This document shows, piece after piece, positions 1 through 6,906 of a stretch of DNA of 9,391 bases (its first letter is position 1; every line of letters begins with the position of its first letter). A program made the position numbers and the translations under genes. A model generated the notes under the pieces. That model saw nothing but the letters and a program-made list of their open reading frames with translations, made no database searches and was not told the origin of the DNA. Source of the stretch: Parvularculaceae bacterium UBA4496 (lineage in GTDB: Bacteria; Pseudomonadota; Alphaproteobacteria; Caulobacterales; Parvularculaceae); the NCBI GenBank assembly GCA_002388885.1, contig DGNI01000040.1, forward strand, positions 145-9,535. Direction: 5' to 3'.

Positions 1-861
1 CAGGAAGAGTTTCCGTATGTCATCCGTCTCGTTTCGGAGATTACCGAATCCAACGGCTCTTCTTCCATGGCGACGGTGTGCGGTGCGTCGCTCGCGATGA
101 TGGACGGCGGCGTGCCGATCAAGCGCCCGGTAGCAGGGATCGCCATGGGGCTAATTCTTGAGGGCGAGCGTTTCTCGGTGCTTTCCGATATTCTCGGCGA
201 CGAGGACCATCTCGGCGACATGGACTTCAAAGTCGCTGGCACCGATCAGGGCGTCACGTCCCTGCAGATGGACATCAAGGTCGCCGGCATCACCGAAGAG
301 ATTATGAAGGTTGCGCTCGATCAGGCGAAGGACGGTCGCATGCATATCCTCGGGGAGATGGGCAAGGCGCTTGATAGCGCGCGCGCCGATCTCGGCGATT
401 ACGCGCCGCGTATCGAAACGATGCAGATTTCGAAAGACAAAATTCGCGACGTGATAGGTTCCGGTGGCAAGGTTATTCGGCAGATTGTTGAAGAAACCGG
501 CGCCAAGATTAATGTCGACGATGAAGGTCTCATCAAGATCGCTTCAAGCGACAAGGCGCAGATTGAAGCGGCGTACAAATGGATTCATTCCATTGTCGCC
601 GAACCTGAAGTCGGCGAGATCTATAAAGGCAAAGTCGTCAAGACTATGGACTTCGGCGCCTTCATTAACTTCTTCGGCCCGCGTGACGGTCTCGTGCACA
701 TCTCTCAGCTTTCCGACGGGCGGCCTGAAAAGACGACGGACGTCGTCAAAGAGGGCGACGAGGTCTTCGTGAAACTCCTTGGTTTTGACGATCGCGGAAA
801 GGTACGTCTTTCCATGAAAGTCGTCGATCAGGAGACAGGGAAAGAAATCGAGCGCGAGTAA
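1..861 (+). CDS. pnp: Polynucleotide phosphorylase, C-terminal part (5' end outside window)
   Basis: This is the last 286 residues of polynucleotide phosphorylase, the phosphate-dependent 3'-5' exoribonuclease that degrades mRNA in the cytoplasm; the family usually has about 700 residues. The reading frame is open from base 1 and has no start in the window. Visible parts, in order, are the end of the second RNase PH core with the [12 protein letters not shown] motif (D69, D75 and K77 of this fragment match the metal- and phosphate-site residues of the E. coli enzyme), a KH RNA-binding domain with the [12 protein letters not shown] loop near 151-162, and an S1 domain near 205-274 containing DGLVHISQ. 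The protein ends about 12 residues after S1, with no long acidic tail. An intrinsic terminator follows 19 bases after the stop codon. Identification is by recognition of the family sequence and is very secure. Confidence 0.98.
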   Translation, partial: QEEFPYVIRLVSEITESNGSSSMATVCGASLAMMDGGVPIKRPVAGIAMGLILEGERFSVLSDILGDEDHLGDMDFKVAGTDQGVTSLQMDIKVAGITEEIMKVALDQAKDGRMHILGEMGKALDSARADLGDYAPRIETMQISKDKIRDVIGSGGKVIRQIVEETGAKINVDDEGLIKIASSDKAQIEAAYKWIHSIVAEPEVGEIYKGKVVKTMDFGAFINFFGPRDGLVHISQLSDGRPEKTTDVVKEGDEVFVKLLGFDDRGKVRLSMKVVDQETGKEIERE

Positions 862-880
862 TCTCTTCGCACCTGAAATG

Positions 881-910
881 AAAAGGGGCCCCTCGGCGGG
901 CCCCTTTTTT
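881..910. terminator. Intrinsic terminator shared by pnp and the convergent hydrolase gene
   Basis: A perfect 11-bp stem (881-891 with 898-908; AAAAGGGGCCC against GGGCCCCTTTT) encloses a 6-base loop and is followed on the + strand by a T run (905-910). The core is seven G-C pairs. On the minus strand the same stem ends in TTTTCATTT, a weaker U tract, so it can plausibly stop transcription from both sides. The minus-strand hydrolase stop codon occupies 909-911, directly against the stem. Confidence 0.93.
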
Positions 911-1973
911 ATTTGGCTTCGAACTTTTTGAGCCAGCTATTGATGGCTGCCCGGATGTCTTCACGGATCAAGGGAATGGGGTTGCCGTCATCGTCGCGCA
1001 TATACATGGAATGCCCCATATCGTTGAATTCATGAACCGTAATGTCGAGCGATGGGCGAAGCGCCGTTATGCGTTTTAGTCGCTCTACGCTTTCCGGCAC
1101 TGGCGTCTGCACGTCCTGCGAGCCGTAAATGTACAAGAGCGGCGCCGTGGCGTTAAAAACTGATCTGTAAGGATCGTATTGAATTTTCCGGAAAACCTCA
1201 AACGAGCGTGAATCTAGGGAATCGACTGACGGCATGGTCCCACCAAAGCCCCAGTTCTCGAAATGCAGCCACCACGGTTCGCTTTGCGCTGCGGCGTACT
1301 GCGTTTCAAGATTCGGTCCGGCGACGCCGGTGCCAAGATAATTGTAGAGACCATCCTGAAACGCGATGAATGCTTCACGCTGCTCGTCGTCAAGCGCAGG
1401 GCCGTCGAAATGCATTGCATGCTGGAAGGTGAATTGATCCAGCATTGTTGTTGACGGGCCGCTGATGGTAATCACGAATGCAATGGTCGGGTCTTGCAAA
1501 GCGGCGTTTACGGCCACCCATCCGGATTGGCTGGCGCCGAATATACCTACTTTTCTCGCATCTATCTCATCTTGCGCCTGCAGCAGCCGCACGGCGCCTT
1601 GCAGATCGGCCGAGGCGTGTTCGATAAATGGCGTATCGACATATTCGCCTTCTGATTCGCCAGCGCCGCGTTTGTCATAGAGAAGAACCGCGTAGCCTTT
1701 TTTCAAAAAGTATTCGGTGCCGACCTGATAGCCGCGCATGTCTCGCGTCGCCGCTTCAGATCCATGCGCATAAACGACGCCAGGAAATGGAGCTTCACCC
1801 GTATCCGGAAAAAATATTGTCGCTTTGAGTTCCGTATTTGAAACGGTGAATGTGACATTCGTCGATCGGCCGGCGTTCTCGAGGGCGATTGCAGGCGCGA
1901 ATAGGAAGCAAAAACCGATCACCACTTGCTGTGCGAGGAGAAAGACCGTTGCTTTCAAAATTGGTTTCCGCAT
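909..1973 (-). CDS. Exported alpha/beta hydrolase (serine esterase/acyl hydrolase type)
   Basis: This is a 354-residue alpha/beta-hydrolase-fold protein, probably acting in the periplasm. The first ~28 residues are a positively charged start followed by a long hydrophobic stretch ending APAIA, which looks like a Sec signal peptide. Visible fold landmarks are the oxyanion-hole motif AHGS (69-72), the DKRGAGES turn (100-107), the nucleophile elbow GASQSGW with Ser148, the acid loop YGSQDVQTP with Asp287, and GHSM with His321. The elbow reads G-x-S-x-S rather than G-x-S-x-G; small residues at that place also occur in the related acyl-CoA thioesterase/BAAT-like hydrolases. The ATG at 1973 is preferred over an in-frame GTG at 1979, because the ribosome site AGGGG overlaps the GTG and stands 5 bases before the ATG. 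The substrate cannot be read from sequence. The gene is convergent with pnp and divergent from the DUF885 gene. Confidence 0.9.
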   Translation of the reverse strand: MRKPILKATVFLLAQQVVIGFCFLFAPAIALENAGRSTNVTFTVSNTELKATIFFPDTGEAPFPGVVYAHGSEAATRDMRGYQVGTEYFLKKGYAVLLYDKRGAGESEGEYVDTPFIEHASADLQGAVRLLQAQDEIDARKVGIFGASQSGWVAVNAALQDPTIAFVITISGPSTTMLDQFTFQHAMHFDGPALDDEQREAFIAFQDGLYNYLGTGVAGPNLETQYAAAQSEPWWLHFENWGFGGTMPSVDSLDSRSFEVFRKIQYDPYRSVFNATAPLLYIYGSQDVQTPVPESVERLKRITALRPSLDITVHEFNDMGHSMYMRDDDGNPIPLIREDIRAAINSWLKKFEAK

Positions 1974-1978
1974 TTGCA

Positions 1979-1983
1979 CCCCT
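1979..1983 (-). promoter_or_regulatory. Ribosome binding site that decides the hydrolase start
   Basis: AGGGG on the minus strand lies 5 bases before the ATG at 1973. It covers the upstream in-frame GTG (1979-1977), making that GTG an unlikely start. Confidence 0.65.
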
Positions 1984-2017
1984 ATGTAGCTTTCGCAGGT
2001 TCATACAATAAAATATT

Positions 2018-2032
2018 TCTATTCGTAATAGA
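2018..2032. repeat. Short AT-rich inverted repeat upstream of the hydrolase gene
   Basis: TCTATT-CGT-AATAGA is a perfect 6-bp inverted repeat with a 3-base centre, about 45 bases upstream of the hydrolase start. It overlaps the weak promoter guess for that gene, so it could be an operator half-site pair. Short perfect repeats in AT-rich DNA also arise by chance. Confidence 0.35.
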
Positions 2033-2161
2033 CAGAAACGTGATGGCCAAACTTTTTTGCCCGGCACAGGAGGCCAAATGGCCTTGTCTCGCGACCCTCG
2101 TGCGTGGCTAGGCGCAGGCCGCGCGCCCATAACCACATGATTTTATTGAGTATTTAAATGC

Positions 2162-2180
2162 TGGCACAGGGCCTGTGGCA
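2162..2180. repeat. Palindrome upstream of the DUF885 gene, possible operator
   Basis: TGGCACAGG-G-CCTGTGGCA is a 19-base palindrome with 8 of 9 arm positions pairing around a single central G; the inner six on each side are perfect. It lies just downstream of the AT-rich patch at 2137-2160, where a promoter could sit, and about 115 bases before the DUF885 start. Its shape suits a dimeric repressor site, but no known consensus was recognised. Confidence 0.45.
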
Positions 2181-2211
2181 AACGGGCGCCGCTTTTCGTT
2201 TTTCAGCGCTT

Positions 2212-2238
2212 TGCGCCCCATTGGCCGCTTTGGGCGCA
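2212..2238. repeat. Inverted repeat in the DUF885 leader
   Basis: TGCGCCC (2212-2218) pairs with GGGCGCA (2232-2238) across a 13-base loop. It is followed at 2240-2251 by a separate perfect 12-base palindrome, GCGCCGCGGCGC. Both could fold in the 5' leader RNA of the DUF885 gene. No T run follows, so neither is an intrinsic terminator. In GC-rich DNA such repeats are not rare. Confidence 0.35.
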
Positions 2239-2283
2239 CGCGCCGCGGCGCTATGGTTAGGGCCGATTCGGCGCAGAACTTTC

Positions 2284-2290
2284 AAGGGGA
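2284..2290 (+). promoter_or_regulatory. Ribosome binding site for the DUF885 lipoprotein gene
   Basis: AAGGGGA ends 4 bases before the ATG at 2295 and 7 bases before a second ATG at 2298. It supports a start here rather than the upstream GTG at 2175, which has no such site. The same AAGGGGAC string precedes the DUF5694 gene (6020-6027). Confidence 0.75.
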
Positions 2291-2294
2291 CAGG

Positions 2295-4205
2295 ATGATG
2301 GGAGTTCACCTCAATAAATTTCGGCTGTTGGCCGGGAGCGCTTCGGCGCTATTGCTTCTGGCGGGATGCGGCGAGCGTTCCGCGCCCGTAGAGGATGCGG
2401 ACGTCGTGGGCAATATGGAGCCGACGCAAGAGGCTGCGCCGACGCCTGCATCGATGTTGCAGGCGATGCTGCGGGATCACGCGCAAGAAGTGTTGCGATC
2501 CTCGCCTGAGTTTGCAACGACGCTTGGCGTCGGAGAGGACATCGCCGGCGAGGGGTTCAATGCGCGGCTTGGCAGCTACGGGTTCGCGTCCAATGAAAAA
2601 GCGCGCAGCCAGAATGAAATGTTCCTGCAAGAGATCCGCGGCTTTGAGCGCGATCAATTTACGGGGCAGGACGCCATCACCTATGACGCCTTGCGCTACG
2701 CCTATCAAACCGGGGCGCGCCGCAATCAGTTCGATTTCGGCGGCGCAACGCCTTACGGCTCGGCTTCGCCTTATGCAGTGACGCAGATTTCCGGGCCGCA
2801 TCTCGGCCTGCCCAGCCTGATGCTGAACAGGCATAAAGTAGAAACCCGTCAGCAGGCTGAAGATTACATTTCCCGTCTTAATGAATTCGGCCGCGTCTTT
2901 GATGAAACCATTGAAACTGTCAGCGGTGATGCGGCGCTTGGCGTGACGCCGCCGATATTCGCGATTGATGGCGCAATCAATTCCATCGAAGGGTTCACCG
3001 CCGCGTCGCCTGCGGAAAATGTTCTGGCGACGGGCTTCGTGCAGAAGCTTGAAGGCGTTGACGAACTGAGCGCCGAAGACCGGTCCGCCCTAGCGGCGCG
3101 CGCCGTCGAAGCGGTGGAAACGAACGTCTATCCTGCCTATGCGCGGCTTGCAGCGGCGCTTGAAAACCTGAAGCCTCAGGCCGGAAAGGATGCGGGCATC
3201 TGGCGGCTTGGCGATGAGGGTGCGGCATTTTACGCTCATGCGCTTCAGTCCTACGGCGCGGGGTCGATGACGGCGGAGGATGTTCATCAGCTCGGCCTTT
3301 CGGAGGTTGCGCGCATCACGGCGGAGATGGACGCGATCCTGAAAGCGCAAGGGCTGAGTGACGGTTCGGTGGCGGGCCGGTTCAAGGCGATCGGCGCGCG
3401 TGACGACATGCGCTATCCGAATGACGATGACGGCCGCGCGCAGCTGTTGTCCGACCTCAATGATCAGGTGAATGAGATCATGGCGCGGGCTGGCGACTGG
3501 TTCGGCACGCTGCCGGAACAGCCGGTCGAAGTGCGGCGCATTCCTGTTTACGAACAGGATTCGGCGCCGGGCGGTTATTACAATGCGCCATCGCTCGACG
3601 GAACGCGGCCCGGGATTTACTGGATCAATCTTAAAAACACTGCCGACTGGCCGAAGCACACTCTAAAGACGCTGACCTATCATGAGGCGGTGCCGGGCCA
3701 TCACTTCCAGCGTTCGCTTGAGCGCGCCGCTGGCCTGCCACTCATCCGCAACATGCTCGGCTATTCGGAGTTTTCAGAAGGCTGGGCGCTCTATTCCGAA
3801 CAAGTCGCCGCAGAGATGGGCATGTATGCCGATGACCCTCTAGGCAATCTCGGTCGGCTGCAGTCCGAGCTATTCCGCGCTGCGCGGCTCGTCGTCGATA
3901 CCGGCCTCCATCACAAGCAATGGACGCGCGAACAGGCGATTGACTACATGCTCAACAATACCGGCCGGTCCGAAGCCTCAGTGACGCGCGAGATCGAGCG
4001 CTATTCGGTATGGCCAGGCCAGGCGACGTCCTACAAGCTCGGCATGCTGAAAATGAACGAGCTCAGAAACAAGGCCGAAGAAGCGCTCGGTCACGATTTC
4101 GACATTCGCGAGTTCCATGACGAAATCCTTCTGACCGGGACCATGCCGCTGCCGGTGCTGGAGCGAAAAATCAACACCTGGATCAGTGAAAAGCAGAGCG
4201 GGTAG
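2295..4205 (+). CDS. DUF885 family lipoprotein, probable zinc metallopeptidase
   Basis: This is a 636-residue protein of the DUF885 (COG4805) family. Residues 1-25 form a lipoprotein signal: a short charged start, a hydrophobic run, and the lipobox LAGC with Cys25 as the acylation site, so the mature protein is anchored in the envelope. A short flexible acidic/proline-rich linker follows (to about residue 55). The long, mostly helical body carries the family signature TYHEAVPGHHFQ (461-472) with His463, Glu464, His469 and His470, and further on SEGWALYSE (494-502), whose Glu495 is a likely metal ligand, and a DTGLHH segment (535-540). These features resemble gluzincin metallopeptidases, although the spacing is HExxPGHH rather than a plain HExxH. 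The role is likely peptide degradation in the periplasm; this is inference from the family. The start at 2295 (or 2298) is set by the ribosome site and by the lipobox, which needs a short n-region. Confidence 0.92.
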   Translation: MMGVHLNKFRLLAGSASALLLLAGCGERSAPVEDADVVGNMEPTQEAAPTPASMLQAMLRDHAQEVLRSSPEFATTLGVGEDIAGEGFNARLGSYGFASNEKARSQNEMFLQEIRGFERDQFTGQDAITYDALRYAYQTGARRNQFDFGGATPYGSASPYAVTQISGPHLGLPSLMLNRHKVETRQQAEDYISRLNEFGRVFDETIETVSGDAALGVTPPIFAIDGAINSIEGFTAASPAENVLATGFVQKLEGVDELSAEDRSALAARAVEAVETNVYPAYARLAAALENLKPQAGKDAGIWRLGDEGAAFYAHALQSYGAGSMTAEDVHQLGLSEVARITAEMDAILKAQGLSDGSVAGRFKAIGARDDMRYPNDDDGRAQLLSDLNDQVNEIMARAGDWFGTLPEQPVEVRRIPVYEQDSAPGGYYNAPSLDGTRPGIYWINLKNTADWPKHTLKTLTYHEAVPGHHFQRSLERAAGLPLIRNMLGYSEFSEGWALYSEQVAAEMGMYADDPLGNLGRLQSELFRAARLVVDTGLHHKQWTREQAIDYMLNNTGRSEASVTREIERYSVWPGQATSYKLGMLKMNELRNKAEEALGHDFDIREFHDEILLTGTMPLPVLERKINTWISEKQSG

Positions 4206-4273
4206 TTTTTTGTTTGCGCGCATTTTTTAACGGAGTGAGGCGGGAAACGCCGAATGGGTGCCACTTTTCCTAA

Positions 4274-4289
4274 GATGCGCGCGAGCATC
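4274..4289 (+). terminator. Weak hairpin after the DUF885 gene, possible terminator
   Basis: GATGC (4274-4278) pairs with GCATC (4285-4289) over a 6-base loop and is followed by GTTTC. The stem is only 5 bp and the T run is short, so termination here is doubtful. The interval between the DUF885 stop and the desaturase start (4206-4382) holds no other clear signal. Confidence 0.2.
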
Positions 4290-4382
4290 GTTTCGAAAGC
4301 GTTTCATCTTGGTTGCGCTGCCGCGGCGCCTTGATTAGCGAAGCTTCCGGCCTAAGCTGGCGCCTGAACGAGGCGAAAACAA

Positions 4383-5489
4383 ATGTCACAAGGATCCGGA
4401 CTGACCGGCCGCCCGTTTGAGTGGCTGAGCGAAGAGGAACGCCGCGCGGTGGAGACGCCGTCGTGGTCAAAAGGCTTGTCGCTCGCAGCCCTTCATTTCG
4501 CCGCTTATTTTGCAACGCTTTATGTTGCGCTCGGCCCGTTTCCGCTGGCGGTTAACCTGATCGCAGGGGGCGCCAACGGTTTCACCATGGGACTGTTGTT
4601 CATTATCGGTCATGACTGCGTGCATAAATGTTTTGTGCCGAACCTGCGCGCCAATCAGATCATCGGGCGCCTCGCTTTTTTGCCGACAGCGCATTCGGCG
4701 AGCCTTTGGGAAACGGGGCACAACCGCTTCCATCACGGCAAGACGAATTTCAAAGGCGTCGATTATGTCTGGACGCCCATGTCGGTTGAGGAGTACCGCG
4801 CCGCCAGCCCGTTCCGCCGGTTTATTGAGCGTCTTAATCGCGGGATTTTGGGTCAGTTCCTCAATTACCCGATTTCCATCTGGCTTCCGAAAATCATCCT
4901 CCCCATTGCGCGGGAAACGCGCAAAAACTGGCCGCGTTACATCTGGGACTCGGTGCTGGTGGTGCTTGGGCATGGCGCAATTATCGCCGCAATCCTGACG
5001 CTCGGCAAAGTCTGGCACCCCGAACGCAGCCTGGTCACGATTTTCGCCGTCGCATGGCTGTTGCCGATGGTCGTCTGGAACTTTCTCGCCTCGTTCAGTT
5101 TCTTTCTGCATCACGCCCATGAGGACGGACACTGGTTCGACCGGGAAGAAGACTGGTCATTCTATCAGGCGTCCATTGAAGGAACGACACATCTTGAAAT
5201 CCCGGCGCTGAAATGGCTGGGTCTCTATTACAACGTAATGGAGCACACGGCGCATCACGCGCTGACGACCATCCCGATTTATCATCTCGACAAGGCGGGA
5301 AAACTATTGCGCGCGCGGTACGGCGACGCTGTGACGGCGTATGAATTTACGTTTCGCGATTTCTTCCGGGTAATGAAGAACTGTAAATTGTACGATTACA
5401 AAAACCGGTGCTGGACGGATTTCGACGGCAAGCCGACCGGACCTGCGTTTGAGTATCGCCGTGCGTCGGCGCCGGTAGCGGCTCAATAA
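4383..5489 (+). CDS. Membrane fatty acid desaturase
   Basis: This is a 368-residue integral membrane di-iron desaturase (FA_desaturase family), which inserts a double bond into acyl chains using oxygen and an electron donor at the inner membrane. Three histidine boxes are visible: HDCVH (77-81), HNRFHH (113-118) and HTAHH (288-292), with an extra HH at 243-244. Hydrophobic segments lie near 33-50, 55-76, 188-207 and 216-242, which places the boxes on the cytoplasmic face. The second box has three residues between its first His and the HH pair. The C-terminal part has the segment KLYDYKNRCWTDFDGKPTG, which I recall from other bacterial members of this subgroup. The start ATG has GAGG 9 bases upstream (4370-4373). 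Regiospecificity and acceptor (phospholipid or acyl-CoA/ACP) cannot be told from sequence; a carotenoid or sphingolipid hydroxylase is a less likely alternative. The gene ends one base from the convergent Cupin_5 gene. Confidence 0.93.
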   Translation: MSQGSGLTGRPFEWLSEEERRAVETPSWSKGLSLAALHFAAYFATLYVALGPFPLAVNLIAGGANGFTMGLLFIIGHDCVHKCFVPNLRANQIIGRLAFLPTAHSASLWETGHNRFHHGKTNFKGVDYVWTPMSVEEYRAASPFRRFIERLNRGILGQFLNYPISIWLPKIILPIARETRKNWPRYIWDSVLVVLGHGAIIAAILTLGKVWHPERSLVTIFAVAWLLPMVVWNFLASFSFFLHHAHEDGHWFDREEDWSFYQASIEGTTHLEIPALKWLGLYYNVMEHTAHHALTTIPIYHLDKAGKLLRARYGDAVTAYEFTFRDFFRVMKNCKLYDYKNRCWTDFDGKPTGPAFEYRRASAPVAAQ

Positions 5490-5490
5490 T

Positions 5491-5919
5491 TTATTCGCCG
5501 GGCGTCCAGTCCTTCGCCGCCAGCTCGAACCCTCCAAAGTGAAACCCGGGCGAAACCGTGCAGCCGACGAGGGTCCAGTCACCAAGGCTTTCAGCCGCCT
5601 GCCAGTAATCTTTCGGGACGATAATCTGCGGCGCCTCGCCCTTGTTCAGATCTGCGCCCAGGGTTTCAACACAGCTTGTTTTTCCGTCCTGCGACAAAGA
5701 CAGCCGTAACGGCGCGCCGGCGTAGTAATGCCATATCTCGACTGCATCGACGCGATGCCAGTGCGACCGTTCGCCAGCCTTCAGGAGATAATAGATCGCC
5801 GTGCCGCTGGGGCGTTCGCCATTCGCCGCCTCTGCGCGCCAAGTCTCGCGAAACCAACCGCCCTCGGGATGGGGCCGGAGTTTCAGATGCTCTATGATTT
5901 CATCAGCAGATAATGCCAT
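5491..5919 (-). CDS. Cupin_5 (DUF985) family protein
   Basis: This is a 142-residue single-domain cupin of the Cupin_5/DUF985 family (COG3542). Its features are complete: the N-terminal HPEGGWF (17-23) followed by RETW, the barrel motif SHWHRVDAVEIWHYYAG (52-68) with His53, His55, Glu61 and His64, and the C-terminal CTVSPGFHFGGFELA (120-134). The fold is a small RmlC-like jelly roll, and a sugar- or metal-binding role has been suggested for relatives, but no reaction is established to my knowledge. It has no signal peptide, so it is probably cytoplasmic. The ribosome site before the ATG is poor, with no clear GGAG. The 112 bases up to the divergent DUF5694 gene contain an AT-rich CATAAT-like box (5951-5956, minus) without a partner -35. 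The stop lies one base from the desaturase stop, leaving no room for a separate terminator. Confidence 0.93.
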   Translation of the reverse strand: MALSADEIIEHLKLRPHPEGGWFRETWRAEAANGERPSGTAIYYLLKAGERSHWHRVDAVEIWHYYAGAPLRLSLSQDGKTSCVETLGADLNKGEAPQIIVPKDYWQAAESLGDWTLVGCTVSPGFHFGGFELAAKDWTPGE

Positions 5920-6031
5920 ATCGAACGCCGAATTGCTGCGTATGTCTTTTATTATGCTCGGTTTGTCTTTTTAAGGGTTTACCGGAAACCTGTCTGCAGA
6001 CGATGTTGACGGAAAAGAAAAGGGGACTGAC

Positions 6032-6898
6032 ATGAACAAGGGTTTTGCCGTCATATTTGCGGCCATAGCTGCTGCCTGTACGCCTGCCGAGAAGAATACT
6101 CAATCAAACACTAAGGCAACTGCAGGACCTGATACAATTCAGGTCATGGTCGTCGGAACATTTCATATGAATAATCCGGGCCGGGATCTCGCCAATGTCG
6201 ATGTTGAAAACATGCTGACCGATCAGCGGCAAAGGGAGATCGCCGCCGTTGCGAATGCGCTTACGGAATTCAAGCCGACAGTTATCGCCGTCGAACGAAT
6301 TACCGAAGCGCCTGACTATGTTGACTTGAATTTTGCCGACTACACGCCGGCGAGGCTGTTGGAAACAGCGGATGAGCGCACGCAGATCGGGTATCGGCTA
6401 GCCGATATGGTCGGAGTTGATCGCGTTTATGGCATTGACGAGCAACCAGACGGCGGCGAGCCTGAGTATTTTCCTTTCGGAAAGCTTTCCGCCCATGCAG
6501 AAGCAACAGGGCAAAGCGAAGCGTTGGCCGCGCAGGTCGAGGAGATTCAAAAAATCGTCGCTGACTTTTCAGCGCTTCAAAAGGACCATAATGTTGCGGA
6601 GCTTTTGATTGCGCAAAACGCTGCCGAAGAGGTGGCCGAGAACAGTGCGTTTTATTACAGAACGCTTGAATATGATCGCGGCGAGGACCAGCCCGGCGCC
6701 GAACTGAACGCCTACTGGTTCATGCGCAATGCGAAGATTTTTTCAAAATTGATGCAGGTGGTGGAGCCGGGCGATCGCGTTGTGGTGGTTTACGGCGCAG
6801 GCCACAAATTCTGGCTCGATCATCTCGCAGATAACACGCCGGGCTATGTCAGCGTCGATCCCGTGCCGTATCTTGAAAAGGCGGCGGCGCAGAACTGA
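6032..6898 (+). CDS. DUF5694 (TraB-like) lipoprotein
   Basis: This is a 288-residue protein with a short lipoprotein signal: charged start, hydrophobic run and AAAC with Cys16. A polar, Asn/Thr-rich linker runs to about residue 34. The rest matches the DUF5694 type, related to the TraB/PrgY/GumN superfamily. Its landmarks are VVGTFHM (GTxH, His45), the conserved Glu88 in IAVERI, an Arg-Asn pair (232-233), and VYGAGHKFWL (GxxH, His258). In the wider superfamily these GTxH/GxxH residues are thought to form a metal-dependent hydrolase or peptidase site; that activity is inferred, not shown, for this protein. A strong ribosome site, AGGGGA (6021-6026), stands 5 bases before the ATG. The lipobox lacks the usual Leu at -3 (it has Ala), so lipidation is likely but less certain than for the DUF885 protein. 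The gene is divergent from the Cupin_5 gene and convergent with fabI. Confidence 0.87.
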   Translation: MNKGFAVIFAAIAAACTPAEKNTQSNTKATAGPDTIQVMVVGTFHMNNPGRDLANVDVENMLTDQRQREIAAVANALTEFKPTVIAVERITEAPDYVDLNFADYTPARLLETADERTQIGYRLADMVGVDRVYGIDEQPDGGEPEYFPFGKLSAHAEATGQSEALAAQVEEIQKIVADFSALQKDHNVAELLIAQNAAEEVAENSAFYYRTLEYDRGEDQPGAELNAYWFMRNAKIFSKLMQVVEPGDRVVVVYGAGHKFWLDHLADNTPGYVSVDPVPYLEKAAAQN

Positions 6899-6906
6899 GC
6901 AGCGGC

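Larger units (their letters stand above)
1974..2294. other. Divergent intergenic region between hydrolase and DUF885 genes
   Basis: This 321-base stretch contains no gene that I believe; the short frames here lack ribosome sites and coding character. It has an AT-rich half-site near 2000-2035, a second AT-rich patch at 2137-2160 (TGATTTTATTGAGTATTTAAAT), and then a GC-rich leader with several inverted repeats (2162-2180, 2212-2238, 2240-2251). It must hold the promoters of both flanking genes, but I found no convincing -35/-10 pair. The best minus-strand guess is TTACGA, 17 bases, TATGAA (2028 down to 2000), which is weak. Confidence 0.6.

Noticed and set aside
1795..2136. 113-residue minus-strand frame across the hydrolase start and the intergenic region
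   Set aside because: About half of it overlaps the hydrolase gene in another frame; it has no ribosome site and its composition looks non-coding.
2175..2294. Upstream GTG start extending the DUF885 protein by 40 residues
   Set aside because: The GTG lies inside a palindrome, has no ribosome site, and the extension would bury the lipobox far from the N-terminus. The ATG at 2295 has AAGGGGA in front and gives a normal lipoprotein signal.
3090..3659. 189-residue minus-strand open frame inside the DUF885 gene
   Set aside because: It is an arginine-rich shadow of the DUF885 frame and has no recognisable motif.
4206..4382. Strong terminator or small RNA between the DUF885 and desaturase genes
   Set aside because: Only a 5-bp stem without a proper T run is seen, and no promoter pair fits well.
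4467..5132. 221-residue open frame on the minus strand inside the desaturase gene
   Set aside because: It is the antisense shadow of a well-supported gene, rich in Arg/Gln/Asp as expected of such frames, with no domain recognised.
5920..6031. Defined promoters in the Cupin_5/DUF5694 divergent gap
   Set aside because: AT-rich -10-like boxes exist (5951-5958), but no -35 element stands at 16-18 bases on either strand.
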